A DNA stretch of 64,000 bases from Aspidiotus rigidus (lineage: Eukaryota > Arthropoda > Insecta > Hemiptera > Diaspididae), in the NCBI GenBank assembly GCA_035079385.1, contig JAVHKY010000025.1:18388501-18452500 (forward strand), in the 5' to 3' direction. Made by a program: the position numbers and the translations under genes. The notes under the pieces are model-generated. The model was not told the origin of the DNA, did not search any database, and saw only the letters and a program-made list of their open reading frames with translations. Positions 1 to 11,000 of the stretch are shown here, one piece after another. How positions within the stretch are numbered: position 1 is the stretch's first letter; every line of letters begins with the position of its first letter.

Positions 1-410
1 AAAAAAAATGTTTTGGCGTAGCCAAATAAATAAAGATCATGATTCATGTCTCTTATATTTTATCATTCGCTACGCTCGTTGGCGCCCTGTCGTGGTTTAG
101 CATAAGTCTGATATAAAATATTTTGGGCTATCGCTTTTCGCCTCCTTTCTTGGTGTCGTATGAGAATGGTATGAGGAACATTTTGAGCTATCAGCCACTC
201 ACTCGCTCCGCTCGTTCGCCCTCTTTCTTGGCGTCGTTCAAGAATGGTACGAGAAATATTTTGAGCTATCAACTTTTGTGCACAAGCACACGCGCACACG
301 GACTGTACATGCAAATTGTTAAATCACCCACGGGTATAGATTTGCACGCGCAAGCTCCGTCTCCACGGGAGAGAGGGGGTGCACTAAAGACTTGAAACAT
401 GTGAAAACAC
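1..410. repeat. Fragment of the dispersed element seen at 480-1806
   Basis: The left edge repeats, with mismatches, the start of the element at 480-1806: a 'gccaaataaat' stretch, then a diverged form of its inverted repeat. A short palindromic CG-rich motif, ctcgctccgctcgttcgcc, occurs here and again in the later copies. The stretch ends near 399 with 'gaaacatgtg', resembling the element's right end. Open frames over it are chance. Confidence 0.6.
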
Positions 411-419
411 AGAGATAAA

Positions 420-467
420 AAAAAAGGCTACTATAGGGTTTTTAGCAACCCTATAGTAGCCTTTTTT
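420..467. other. Perfect 21-bp hairpin
   Basis: Positions 420-440 and 447-467 are exact reverse complements, separated by a 6-nt loop (tttagc). Each arm is a run of six A or T next to ggctactatagggtt or its complement. It resembles a bacterial terminator in shape, but the setting is eukaryotic, and it lies between two copies of a dispersed repeat. It is probably a terminal palindrome of a small transposon. Confidence 0.85.
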
Positions 468-775
468 GCGGAGGCAATGACCTCTACAAAAAAAATTTTC
501 TGGCATAGCCAAATAAATGAAAATCATGTTCCATGTCTTTTATATTTTATCAGTCATCTTGAAATATTTCAGTCTAGGCTTCTACTAGGTCAAGTGTTCG
601 TGAGATATTATTCGTTTACCCCTTTACCTATCTTGGCGTCGTATAAGTCTTCTATGAGAAATACGAGGTAGCGCGAACTCGCTCCGCTCGTTCGCCCCCT
701 GTCTCGCTGTTGTGTTGGAATGGTATGAGACAATTCAAGTCTAGGGGACTTGGAAAAATTTCGACTATTCAGCCT

Positions 776-821
776 TTATTTATTTAATTATTTAATTATT
801 TAATATTATTTATTTATTCAT

Positions 822-920
<99 letters not shown>

Positions 921-930
921 TTATTAATTC
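776..930. repeat. (TTTA)n microsatellite
   Basis: A nearly pure tetranucleotide TTTA run, preceded by TTTAA and TTTAATA variants. It sits inside copy 1 of the dispersed element. Confidence 0.95.
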
Positions 931-1269
931 TTCTACTAGGTCAAGTGTTCGTGAGATATTATTCGTTTACCCCTTTACCTATCTTGGCGTCGTATAAGTC
1001 TTGTATGAGAAATATTTTGAGGTAATTGTGGGCGTTCTATATTTTGAGGTATCAACCTTCATGGGGCGAACGAGCAATCTCGCTGTTGTATTGGAATGGT
1101 ACGAGGAGAAAATTCAAGTCTTCTATGAGAAATATGAGGTAGCGCGAACTCGCTCCGCTCGTTCGCCCCCTGTCTCGCTGTTGTATTGGAATGGTATGGG
1201 ACAATATTCAAGTCTAGGGGACTTGGAAAAATTTCGACTATCCAGCCATATATGATAGGAAGAGGGACT

Positions 1270-1715
1270 TAAAAAATTTTCTAATTATTAATTATATTAA
1301 TTATTTAATTATTTATTTATTTAATTATTTAATTATTTAATTATTTAATTATTTAATTATTAATTAATTAATTAATTAATTAATTATTTATTATTATTAC
1401 GCGGGGTGTACTCGCGAATTTCTGAATCACCCACGGGGTAGAGATTTTCTAATTATTAATTATATTAATTATTTAATCATTTATTTATTTATTTATTTAA
1501 TTATTTAATTATTAATTAATTAATTATTTATTATTATTACGCGGGGTGTACTCGCGAATTTCTGAATCACCCACGGGGTAGAGATTTTCTAATTATTAAT
1601 TATATTAATTATTTAATCATTTATTTATTTATTTAATTATTTAATTATTAATTAATTAATTATTTATTATTATTACGCGGGGTGTACTCGCGAATTTCTG
1701 AATCACCACGGGGTA
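1270..1715. repeat. Three tandem units of about 136-140 bp
   Basis: The marker gcggggtgtactcgcgaa starts at 1401, 1541 and 1677, giving periods of 140 and 136 bp. Each unit also contains 'cacccacggggtagag' (slightly altered in the last) followed by an AT-rich TTAA/TTTA tract. The same unit recurs near 54323 and 54480 in copy 2. Confidence 0.9.
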
Positions 1716-1807
1716 GAGATTTCTCTTGACGGGGGGGAGGGGGGGGGGTACTCGTGAGTTTCAAAATCGGGGTCCGGCGAGAGAAAAGACATGGAACATG
1801 TCAAAAT

Positions 1808-2307
1808 TGCTGATGGCCTCATCCTGAGAACCGTCCATATTTGAATGGATACCCTCTGGGAAAACCATCAATCTCAAGGAACCCATTTTCCAATAAAACA
1901 CTACTATACTCTCAGCAGTAACAAATAAGGTGGAACCCCTTCCTCCTATAATGCAAAATGCTAACTTGATGTGGGATCTTGAAGTCTTAAGCATACGTAA
2001 CTCAGAATTAGATAAAACAGATGACCTAATCATTGAGCAGTTTCGAAAAACCGAGTGCCTTGAAAATGATTATTATTATGTCTCCTGGCCCCACCAGAAA
2101 GAATCTCTCAATCTGCCAACTTACTATCGCATATGCGTAACTCGCCTTAAAGCCCACTTCAATTCCACTGATCAATCAATAATTGCGGAATGCAATGAGA
2201 TCATACTTGAGCAATTAGCATCAGGGTTAATTGAGGTAGCACCACGTAATTCTAACTATGATATTCATTATTTACCGCATAAACCCGCTGCGTGGGATTT
2301 CTGTTAG
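1808..2307 (+). pseudogene. BEL/Pao-type retrotransposon relic (start of the RT region)
   Basis: A clean frame from 1930 to 2307 contains the conserved run that joins the protease and reverse transcriptase in BEL/Pao elements: an E-x-D-Y-Y-Y-V-S-W-P block, 'LPTYYRICVTRLKAH', an E-I-I-L-E-Q-L-A-S-G-L-I-E block, then 'IHYLPHKP'. Upstream, from about 1808, the same frame shows 'FEWIPSGKT', resembling the usual FGWILSG motif, but with stop codons. The frame ends just after the HYLPH motif and the catalytic RT motifs are missing. It is a short dead fragment between the dispersed element and a non-LTR relic. Confidence 0.75.
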
Positions 2308-3190
2308 GTGGACACGTATTTTGGGTTGATGGAGAGTCCAGGGGAAGGTTGTATGTGTGGGTTATAGGGGATTTGTTGTGAACGGTTTATCGAGAGATTG
2401 ATTGAATTGGAGGCGAATACGTCTGACGGAGAGTTGATTGTTGTTGACGTGAAAGATTCAGTTGAAAATTGGAAGTTGCAGAAATTAGGAGACGGAAGAT
2501 AAAAAGTTTGAGGCTAAGGTGAGTCTACGAAAGTGGAGGTGAGCTTCTGAGACCTCTGCGCATAGACTAAGTTCCGGCTAGTACAATAAGCTCCCAGGGC
2601 CATCTTGAGAGTGTAGGTCCGGGTGGGGTCACTTTGTTGGCTGAGTTATGAATTAGGGAATCGTAGTCTAATGTTAAGCGGATGAGGCTTCTGTATATTT
2701 GGAGTAGCATCATTTTGAGGGGTGAGGTATGAATTTTAAAATATTTAGAGCGCGTGTACATTTGACCTTCGAGGGTTTTAATGTATGGTCTCCGAGAAAG
2801 TTTTTGATCAAAATGACCGAGAAGTTTGCCTTAGCTTCATGATGGGATTTTGGAAGTTTTGTGAAATGAGGAGAGGGATGGATGGAGGGTGTCTTTTTTT
2901 GAGAATTACTGAATATGTTTTTGAAGCAGAAAATCTGAATCCGTTTTTTGGTGCCCGTGCAGTAATTGAATTGTGGGTTTCCAGGAGAAGTCTGTGGGCT
3001 CTCTGATGGAGGTAGGCGGATCGAGCAGATGGAGATGTTATAAACGTCGGCAAAAAAACGCTATGTGGAGGGATTGTTGACATGTGAGGTGATATCATTG
3101 ATAACTATACAGAAAAGTAAAACGCTAAAAACTTCGCCTTGGGAGACTCGCATGAAATAAGTAATTGCAACGATTCAAACACTAGCGAAG
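2308..3190 (-). pseudogene. Jockey/I-type non-LTR retrotransposon relic (RT to linker)
   Basis: Read on the minus strand from 3190, a degraded reverse transcriptase appears: 'MRVSQGEVFSVLLFCIVIND' (the GVPQGSVLS motif, altered), then 'APKNGFRFSASKT' (the KNGF..S.SKT motif), then 'LLQIYRSLIRLTLDYDSLIH' (the LYR.L.R..LDYGS motif after the palm), and near 2330 a PPWTL-like segment. Frames shift between these blocks and stops are present. Motif order matches the 3' half of Jockey/I-clade RT. The catalytic DD box was not located. It is a dead, 5'-truncated copy. Confidence 0.75.
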
Positions 3191-5830
3191 AGGTAATGAA
3201 CTTTAGTTTAGACAAAAAATCTTCGTCAAGGCTTCATTTGTAAATACACATTGTAGTATAATGGCTCCAGCCCCAGCTGAGTTGATTGCTCCTACCAATT
3301 TAATACCGGTTCGGTGTTAGCTACAAGTTAGAATTATTGTACATGATTCACATTGGGAGATTTCAGTCGTATAGCGTGAGACATTGGAAATTCAACAGAG
3401 TAATAATGATAATAAAGAATATTATCATCTTTGGTATTTCACAACTTTTGGACGCAAGTTAAAATTGTGCGATCAACGAAAGAGGTTTGTGGAAAATACG
3501 GAAGATGAACATGCAAATAAGCTAGAGCAGTTTGAAAGATGAACGTGCGAAAAGCGGTTGATCCAACCACAACAATGTTCAGTATTTACATATTCACGAG
3601 TTCTTTTTTGGAAAAACGATACATTCTTATGATTATTTACGAGTTTTTTATGGAAATGAAGGGCACAAGTGATGCTGAGTATATCTCATGACGAATCGGA
3701 CCTAATTGAATCAATTATATTTCACAAAATCATTTCTCTTTTCATCGTTTCCCCTATACACTCCTGAAATTCGATAAAAAAAAATTCTAGTCTCATTCAA
3801 AGAAAATTTTGCTCAATTCTCATCATCGTTTTCACAGAAGTGATACTTCGAACCTTTAATTTACAGGTTCTTTCATTTCATTCAACTTTATGACGTAACA
3901 AAAAAGGCTTCATCGTCAAACTACGCTCTCGAAATTTTAATACATTATGTGTTTTTCTTCTCATTCTACAGGATTTGAATAATTGCGTCTTTTATTCATT
4001 CTTAAGCTTATGATCAAATTGCCTTCAAATCATCGCTCATCCCACCGAACGGAGTTCCATCGTTTAATACCATAATATCTACAGGAGTGTTTCGTCTAAA
4101 GTTCGTAACCACAAATTGTCGTTACTTTTTTAGTAGATAACTTTTGTTGGATATTAAAAATAGTTTTGAAGACTCCCTCTCAAGTTATCACTCAATGGAA
4201 ACTTTCTTGTTTCCCTCTCGTGCTGACCTTCTCAACGGACCTCAAGATCAACAACCTCCACTTTTCCAGCTCGCTATGATCTCATTAGCGCTTATCAGTG
4301 GAAAGAATAGGAAGATCTAATCTTTCTTATTCTCACAATATTTATATAAGTATGTGCTTGAAGAAATGACATGACGCTGACGTACGCTACTGCATAATTG
4401 TTAAATCTCAAAATTGCTGACGCACAGTAATTTAAGCTATTTGTATTGCAATAGTCATGGTAGCCCATATGCCCGTACGTACACATATGGACCTTGGAGA
4501 AGCGGCGACATCTGGACATATTTCCTAATTGTGCCCATGAAAATACATCCTCAAAAAATTTCAAGTCCGTCTGGTGACCTTGACCTAATCTAGGGACAAA
4601 AAAAAAAAAAAAAACTTTCAGATTTAATCTCAGGGGAGAAACTTGGAACAATTGTGAGCAAGGGAGGAGATCAAAGGGACTTGAAAACAATTTTTGATAG
4701 AAGATCTGGGGTGATCATGATGGCCGACTATTCGTGGAACTTGGAAAAATGCTATCTACAAAGAAGAAAAAATAACGACTCAAGCACATAGGAGAAAAAG
4801 TGAGAAGTTGGTTGATCTATCGAGGGATTTGAAGAAATGTAAAGAGAGAATCTACTTCGACAAATCTTGACAGGACATTTTTAAAATTATATCCGTTTTC
4901 ATTACCTAACAGTATTTTCAATTATACTCAACTGGTAATACTCGCATGCATTTCCTGAATTTTTTTCACCATTGTAGCAGGCTAGACACACAAAAATACA
5001 GCAACTATGTAAGTGGTTTACTTTAAAAAGACTGAAATAAATATGTTTCCGAGCAACCAGAGCGGCGCCAGGAATGGACTACAACAACTAATGCCCTCAA
5101 TTCCACAGAAAGATTTCAAACGAATATAAACTTGAATATTATTGGTAAATAACACGTGAAAGGAGACCAATACTCAAGTTCGAGAGACCTTCAGCGTTCA
5201 GAAAAATTATTACAACTTCGAATTTTCGTTCCGAGGTCCTGCATCCGACGACGACAACAGGGATCGTTTGGGTACCTCAGTATCTTATCATCTCGAGTGC
5301 CCGCGAGGGTGATTTTGACCCCCTTGTAGTCACTAATGAACATGTTCTACTTTTCATTATGCTAACCTTACGTTGTCATTTACAGACGAGAATGTGACTT
5401 GAAGCGTGTGATCACTCATTTAAGCGTGACCCTTTTTTCTCATAAAAGAAACATTTATTTTACTAGAAAAATGATTCGGCATTTCATCACATCACGTCAA
5501 TATTGACCAAATTTTCTGAGAGACAACGGTACAACAAGAATTGTAGATTTTCATTGTAAGTTTATACGTAAACTATAATTTTGATGATATCGATACTCGT
5601 AAACTTCATTTAAAAATCCTCTCCGTCTCGCTCTTTTCATAAGGTAAAAATTAATTATCGCAAATCATTTTCACATCATCCGCAATATAGTTTTGGAATA
5701 ATCATTAATCATAATAGGAGTCTTCAGTATGGTCGTGTATATTTATCGTACCTAAAATATATGGCATTGCGGTATTCCATCTTCGCTGGAGTGCTGCTGC
5801 CGCAACGCATGGACCACCTATTGTCATAGG
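3191..5830. other. Intergenic stretch without a supported gene
   Basis: No frame here has recognisable coding sequence. A 131-codon minus frame at 4295-4690 runs through a poly-A/T tract and looks like chance. Around 4560-4600 there is a fragment 'gaccttgacctaatctaggg' that recurs, diverged, near 31270, so part of this stretch is repeat-derived. Confidence 0.6.
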
Positions 5831-5832
5831 TT

Positions 5833-5869
5833 TATAAAAATAGTTACTCGATGACAAAATATAATCAGT
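5833..5869 (+). promoter_or_regulatory. TATA box and Inr of the secreted-protein gene
   Basis: TATAAAAA starts at 5833, and an arthropod-type initiator, TCAGT, lies at 5865-5869, about 34 nt downstream of the TATA start. The start codon chosen for the gene (5896) follows 29 nt after the putative start site. The in-frame ATG at 5851 would lie upstream of transcription, which supports the later start. Confidence 0.55.
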
Positions 5870-5895
5870 GTAGAAGTGAATTTAGATGGTTCAAG

Positions 5896-5970
5896 ATGAA
5901 AATGCGATCAGTTCTTTCGTTAATCGTTACGATGATAGTTTCTTCTCTCATCCAGTCAACGTATGCGTGT
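5896..5970 (+). CDS. Secreted Cys-rich ML-like protein, exon 1 (signal peptide)
   Basis: Codes for 25 residues, beginning 'MKMRSVLSLIVTMIV' and ending 'STYAC'. This is a textbook signal peptide: basic start, hydrophobic core, small residues before the cleavage site. The exon ends TGT|GTGAGT, a strong donor, in phase 0. An alternative start is the second Met at 5902. Exons at 6955, 7197 and 11001 join it without breaking the frame to give 177 residues. Placement in the export pathway is from the signal peptide; the rest of the role is discussed at the last exon. Confidence 0.72.
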
Positions 5971-6954
5971 GTGAGTACCGATTTATTTGAATGTTTAATT
6001 AATAACTGTAGCCTAGATTTTCAATTTTTAATAAAGTGAAGTGAAAAATTAATTTAAATTAAGTCAAATCAATTATGTATTTTTTTTAAAGGCTCCTTTG
6101 AAAACATTACACGAAACTTTTTTTTTTCTCGAAGAAAAATACGTCGATTTATCCCCTTGTTCAATACAATAATTTCAACTCATAGTGATAGATATTGTTC
6201 TATGAGGTCGTTTGTAAATACATTCTCAAATTTTTAAATGATTATTTGACTTTATTAACTCACATGAAGTAAGAAGACTCTGATGATCCATCGGGTATAT
6301 TATATTAGCTCGACGTAAGTTGCTCAATATTAATAATCACACTTTATTCTCGAGTAAGCCATTATCGTATTATCTTCACGGATGTAGGTAAATAATTTTC
6401 ATTAGTCATTTCGTATTTCTTTGAGCCTATGAAAAGTAAAATTATCAAATAAGCCTCTCAAATTCTCCAGCGGCGCCGCCGCAAGTCGAACTTCGAAAAA
6501 AAAAAATAGTTGTTTAATAATTTTCATCGTTGAATAGGCAACATTCATCAGGTAGTCATGACAAGTAAAATCTAGTTTAACAATGATATTATAATTGTTC
6601 AATTCCGAAAGACAGCAGGAGAATTAGGCTCTTGCTGGGTGAACTTTCTTAACTTTTACCAAACCAATTCGGACGGTGATTTTTCTTCTTCTACTTTCAG
6701 TTTCATTGTTATACGTGCTCACAATGAAAATATTGTTGTACGAGTACTTATTCGGGTCTTCCGGTGTTTTTTTTTGTTTTTTTTTTTTTTTTCTTCAACC
6801 ATCAAAGAACAAGGACGTGGACTCATTCGCGTTCTTTAATTACGAAAATGAAACTTAACAATATTCAACTACTTTTTAGAAAGGTATTCTTCATTAACGG
6901 ATACTTAATTTGGACTTACCCCAATTTCACGCCGTTTTCTTCATTTTCTTCCAG

Positions 6955-7107
6955 AGTGGTTATAAATTGTACGTTGATTATTTCCGTAATTGTGGGAAAA
7001 ACGATGTTATTCAACTATCTGATGACTTTCGGCCGGTGCTTAATGATGATTGTACGATCACGATGAACGGCTGTATGACAGTAAAAAAACCAATAAAAAC
7101 ATCTCAA
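6955..7107 (+). CDS. Secreted Cys-rich ML-like protein, exon 2
   Basis: A 153-bp, 51-codon exon in phase 0 at both ends. It follows a good polypyrimidine tract and CAG acceptor and ends CAA|GTAATA. The peptide starts 'SGYKLYVDYFRNCGKND' and holds three cysteines, in 'FRNCGK', 'LNDDCTITMNGC' order. The 'NCGK...V..LSDDF.PVLNDDC' pattern resembles the beta-sandwich start of small secreted arthropod proteins of the ML (MD-2-related lipid-recognition) kind. This similarity is from memory of the family pattern. Confidence 0.75.
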
Positions 7108-7196
7108 GTAATATAAAAAAATAAATAACCAACGCGAATAGCTCCTTATTTTCAAGTATTTCGCGTTTAAAATGTCTACTTTTCTCCCTTTCGTAG

Positions 7197-7334
7197 GTCA
7201 GTTACGAGTTTACTAAAAATGGCAATCATTATTCGGGGACGAAGAATGCCTGTCACGCTCTAGAGACAGCTCACGGTGAAATTTTATCTATCATGGACTC
7301 AGTGGACGCTCCAAGAAGTTGTCCTGTAAAGGAG
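7197..7334 (+). CDS. Secreted Cys-rich ML-like protein, exon 3
   Basis: A 138-bp, 46-codon exon in phase 0 at both ends, preceded by 'tttcgtag' and ending GAG|GTGAGT. The peptide starts 'VSYEFTKNGNHYSG', includes 'NACHAL' and ends 'SCPVKE'. The late 'CPV' followed by a short loop and a further Cys in the next exon is typical of ML-like proteins. Only an 89-bp intron separates it from exon 2, whereas the next intron is 3,666 bp and carries a nested gene. Confidence 0.78.
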
Positions 7335-8292
7335 GTGAGTTATACTTGTTACTTAACTAGCGAGTAATACGAGTTGCGAAGCTCCCCCGTCACGAGTGGA
7401 TCGAAAGTCGCAGAAACGCAATGAGTTGAAACTACCTAATCCGAAAGCTCGTTACATTTCCGCTGCTGAATGAGGAATTCCGTTTTATGAGGACTGAAAC
7501 AAAAATTTTCCTGCATTTGGAATGGAATCATTCATAATCTATTGAAAACTTACTCGTGCACATCAATTTATTTCTCCCGGAAATGTTTGATCGTAGCCAT
7601 CAAGTCGTCTCAATCCACGTGTGTTTCTTCTAAAGGGTCCAAAATCGTTGTAACTGGAATGCGTGATGAATAATATTTAGATTGAGAATGCTCAGCTCTA
7701 ATGCAACTTGTAACATTCAAGTTCAAAAAATTCGATAGGTAATTTCACGTGATGGAAACTTATTTTGGAAAGCTATCTACATTATTAGCTTCCTCCGTAT
7801 TGTCAAGAACAGGACACAATAGGTATATAGTTTTTCCTCATTCAGTATTCTTTCATTCCACTCGACCGACGATGCAACTAATCTTACTGTCATACTTCTT
7901 CGATAATTTACGAACAAAATAAGTAGTACCATTAATATATTCATAAAATACACAAAAATGTGCGCTTCGACTGTTGAAGCAATCATTTTCCAAACTGTAA
8001 AACCGCGAAAAAAAAATGATCGTTTAAATAAATACCTAAGTCCGAGGCGTAACCATTTTTCAGCTCTTTAAAACTTTTTACAAATTACTTAATAATATAA
8101 TCGTAATAATACAGAAATTGACGTTAAAAATAATAATAATGATAAAACCGAGGAATATGTTTTTCACGTTTCAATCACGACAGAATATTAAAAAATATTT
8201 TCTGAGTAAATCAAACCACTAATTTTCCCAATCAACTTTACCATAGCCACGCTCTTGCCATTTAGCCTCTTCGATATTGGAAACTTGAACAA

Positions 8293-9150
8293 TCACATTC
8301 GTTCCTGCTTAGGGATCATCATCATCTGCTGCACACGAGCCTTATCCTCCATTTCTGCCGACCATTCACGAAAAGCCCTCTCCATATCCATCGAACGAAC
8401 CGCTAAATTTTCTATATGTTCCGGGGCACAATGATGATAGTAAGGTTCAGTTGTTACCATATTTCTTCCTACTATATGCTTGCATGTTTCGCAATAGAAA
8501 GCATAATCTTTAATTGTCATCCCCGCTTTCAACCCAGTTTTTCTTGTGATAAGATCAAGTTGATTGGCTGCCCATTTCCGATGCGCTTCTCCCTTCAGAT
8601 GAGCACCCAAGTGGAATAGATTAGAAATTTTGTACTGAGGTCTATTACATGCAAGACAACATAAGCTTTGTCCATCGTCACTCATAACGACGCAGACAGA
8701 ATTTATAGCTTGGATGAGTAAATTGTAATAGAAGAATTCTTCCGTCGTAACACCCTCAAAATACAAGTCAAGATGAAGCGATTTCCGTATACTTTCATTC
8801 CGTTCTAATAAAAATTGATGATTGTCACTATTGATATGCTCCACATATTCTGCATCAAAGAGGCCTGATGTGCATGCTTGTTGATTGCACAAAACACAAA
8901 AAATATCGTACTCCGTCTCCCTCAGAATGATACCAGGAGAAAGGACCGCCTTCAACAGTTTATGAACAGAGTAAGTCAAATCCCAAACATGAAGATCTTT
9001 TTTTTGAGGAGAAAACTCTTCTATTTTCCAGATCCGACCTTCCTTGTCTTCATATAATTCGAAATACCTGTCACGCTGATTCACATAATCCCAAAAGTAA
9101 TTTGGACTTGTTTTTGTACACAGCTGAGACCACTCCAAATATGAATCCAT
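8293..9150 (-). CDS. Protein with three U1-like zinc fingers, nested in an intron
   Basis: An uninterrupted 285-residue frame on the strand opposite its host gene. Three Cys/His clusters are visible: 'CVLCNQQAC' with a later 'HINSDNH'; 'CCLACNRPQYK' with 'HLGAHLKGEAH'; and 'YCETCKH' with 'HHCAPEH'. The second matches the long-spaced C2H2 of U1/matrin-type fingers, which bind RNA or DNA. The frame can be extended to an ATG at 9234, but the extra 28 residues are hydrophobic, and a good splice acceptor (gattgcag) lies inside them on the minus strand, so the Met at 9150 ('MDSYLEWSQL') is preferred and a 5' UTR intron is likely. The intact long frame in a transposon-rich region argues for a functional gene. 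Exact role unknown. Confidence 0.7.
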   Translation of the reverse strand: MDSYLEWSQLCTKTSPNYFWDYVNQRDRYFELYEDKEGRIWKIEEFSPQKKDLHVWDLTYSVHKLLKAVLSPGIILRETEYDIFCVLCNQQACTSGLFDAEYVEHINSDNHQFLLERNESIRKSLHLDLYFEGVTTEEFFYYNLLIQAINSVCVVMSDDGQSLCCLACNRPQYKISNLFHLGAHLKGEAHRKWAANQLDLITRKTGLKAGMTIKDYAFYCETCKHIVGRNMVTTEPYYHHCAPEHIENLAVRSMDMERAFREWSAEMEDKARVQQMMMIPKQERM

Positions 9151-10714
9151 TGTAGTATCAAAAAAGAGAAATTCAACTGCAATCCAAAAGAAACAAAACA
9201 AATGAGAAAGATGAAGTAGGGATTGTGGTGACATTAGACTACCACCTAAAATACAAAATGATTGAAGAATTTATGTCAAAGAGATGAAAAGCGCAAAATT
9301 TGTCATAATAATTTATAAAAGCTCATTGATAAGAACAACTATATTGAGAAACCCAGAATCAATTCATGGCTGAGATAGAACCATTGGAAATTATAAAGTT
9401 TTATCTGGTATGCAGCAAATGATAGACAGGTTATTAGAGCTTGAGTTCATGCTGAAAACTTGGATCAGTATACAGGTACTCGGTTGATACTTACAGTTCT
9501 TACATCAGAAAGATTGTTTTTGAAATACGCAGTAAGTAGGTATCTAATGCAACTTTATGTATAAAACAGACCCATCAATCCAAGTACATAGATATTATAA
9601 CTTGAGGCTAGTGAAACGTTTTGTAACCATAATTGAAAACACTTAGGCACATACTTACCTAGAGACAATTAGATTAGGAAGAATACTGGTCTGTAGGTTA
9701 GAGGTAGTCTGAGTGGATCTTATAATTGAACAATGAGTCTCAATAACACTTGATAAATATAAAACTATGAACTTCAATTATTGTAAAATGCTCTCGTCAA
9801 CTCACAAATTTTGAACAATTCTAACAAGTTTTCCGCCAAAACTCAATAAGATGAATGTTTTTCAATATTGGAAGAAAAATAACTTTCATGTCATCACTTA
9901 TTCAGAGAACACTTATTAACTTGTCAAACAAAATGGTGTGCATTGCCTGCCAAAAATATGAGGGACATCAGGAAACATCGCACTTTAGATTTCTAGGTCG
10001 AGGATAATGATAGTTCCTTTCAAAACAGAAACCTTGAAGGCTGCGCAGCCTGCAGCTGCCAATGCTATCGAAAGTTTGACAATATGATCAGGAGAAATGG
10101 TCCACTCTCACTCGAGTCTTGGTAACTTTTTTCCAGATTCTGACTGCACTTTTGTCGAACAATTGAGTTGGTCTTTTGCTAGGAGCGCTACAATCGATGA
10201 TTTTGGTCGAAAGGAAAATGTAGATCGAGTAAAATTTTCCAGTAACTATTTTCACAAGGTTTTGCGACGACTTCAAGATCAGGGCAATTTTCTCTAACCA
10301 ATTTCATGCAATGAGCGCCTAAGTGACTTCCAATAAATTACCAGAATGTTTTCTCTCCTGACACATACCTAACGATCTGGTCTGATATATTCTATTATTT
10401 TCAAATACCGGTAGTTTTCGTTACTTGGTCCTTGGACACTTATTGTGTAGGTACTTATCTTTATTAGCTTACATGGGTTTATTAAAAATTTGTAACGTTG
10501 ATTGAGTTAAACAGGTATCTCAAAATAAGTCGAGAAAAAATTGACTGTAGCCTAGTCGAGGAATACAATAACAATCACACTTGTATAATTTTGTAATGTG
10601 ATACCCTAGAGCTTGATTAGAATTGTTTGTAGCCCAGCAAGAATTTTTTTGTTAGAGTAATGAGAGTCGATAGAAATTTTGTAATCAGAGGGAAGAACAG
10701 CATAATTATATTAC

Positions 10715-10952
10715 AAACAACATATTTTGAAAAACAATTTCCTGTATATTTTCCAATGGTATTTTGGATACTTATTTTATTAATTTTCTCTGTTGCAACA
10801 TATTTTGAAAAACAATTTCATGTATATTTTCCAATGGTATTTTGGATACTTATTTTATTAATTTTCTCTGTTGCAACATATTTTGAAAAACAATTTCATG
10901 TATATTTTCCAATAGTATTTTGGATACTTATTTTATTAATTTTCTCTGTTGT
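10715..10952. repeat. 78-bp tandem repeat, three copies
   Basis: Near-identical units begin at about 10721, 10799 and 10877, a period of 78 bp, each containing 'catattttgaaaaacaattt' and 'attttggatacttatttt'. Because 78 is a multiple of three, a plus-strand frame stays open through all copies, but no splice sites tie it to the host gene and it is hydrophobic and AT-rich, so it is read as a minisatellite. It ends about 50 bp upstream of exon 4. Confidence 0.9.
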
Positions 10953-11000
10953 CCGGGTATCTTTGAGACTAAGAATTCTGTCTTTTTTTGTTTCATCCAG

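Larger units (their letters stand above)
480..1806. mobile_element. Dispersed non-coding element, copy 1, with 17-bp inverted repeats
   Basis: The 17-mer catgttccatgtctttt lies at 525-541 and its exact reverse complement at 1784-1800. The same pair, in the same context, bounds a second copy at 53803-54609. Between them lie A/T microsatellites, a CG-rich motif (gctccgctcgttcgccccc), a tandem repeat and a G-run near 1730-1749. No long ORF is present. Outer sequence shared by the copies (tctggcatagccaaataaat to the left, gtcaaaa to the right) suggests the inverted repeats are slightly inside the true ends. A non-autonomous TIR element is the simplest reading. Confidence 0.65.

Noticed and set aside
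420..467. Rho-independent bacterial terminator.
   Set aside because: The surrounding sequence is clearly eukaryotic and non-coding; a transposon palindrome is more likely.
4295..4690. A 131-codon minus-strand frame.
   Set aside because: It runs through a homopolymer, has no family features, and overlaps a repeat fragment.
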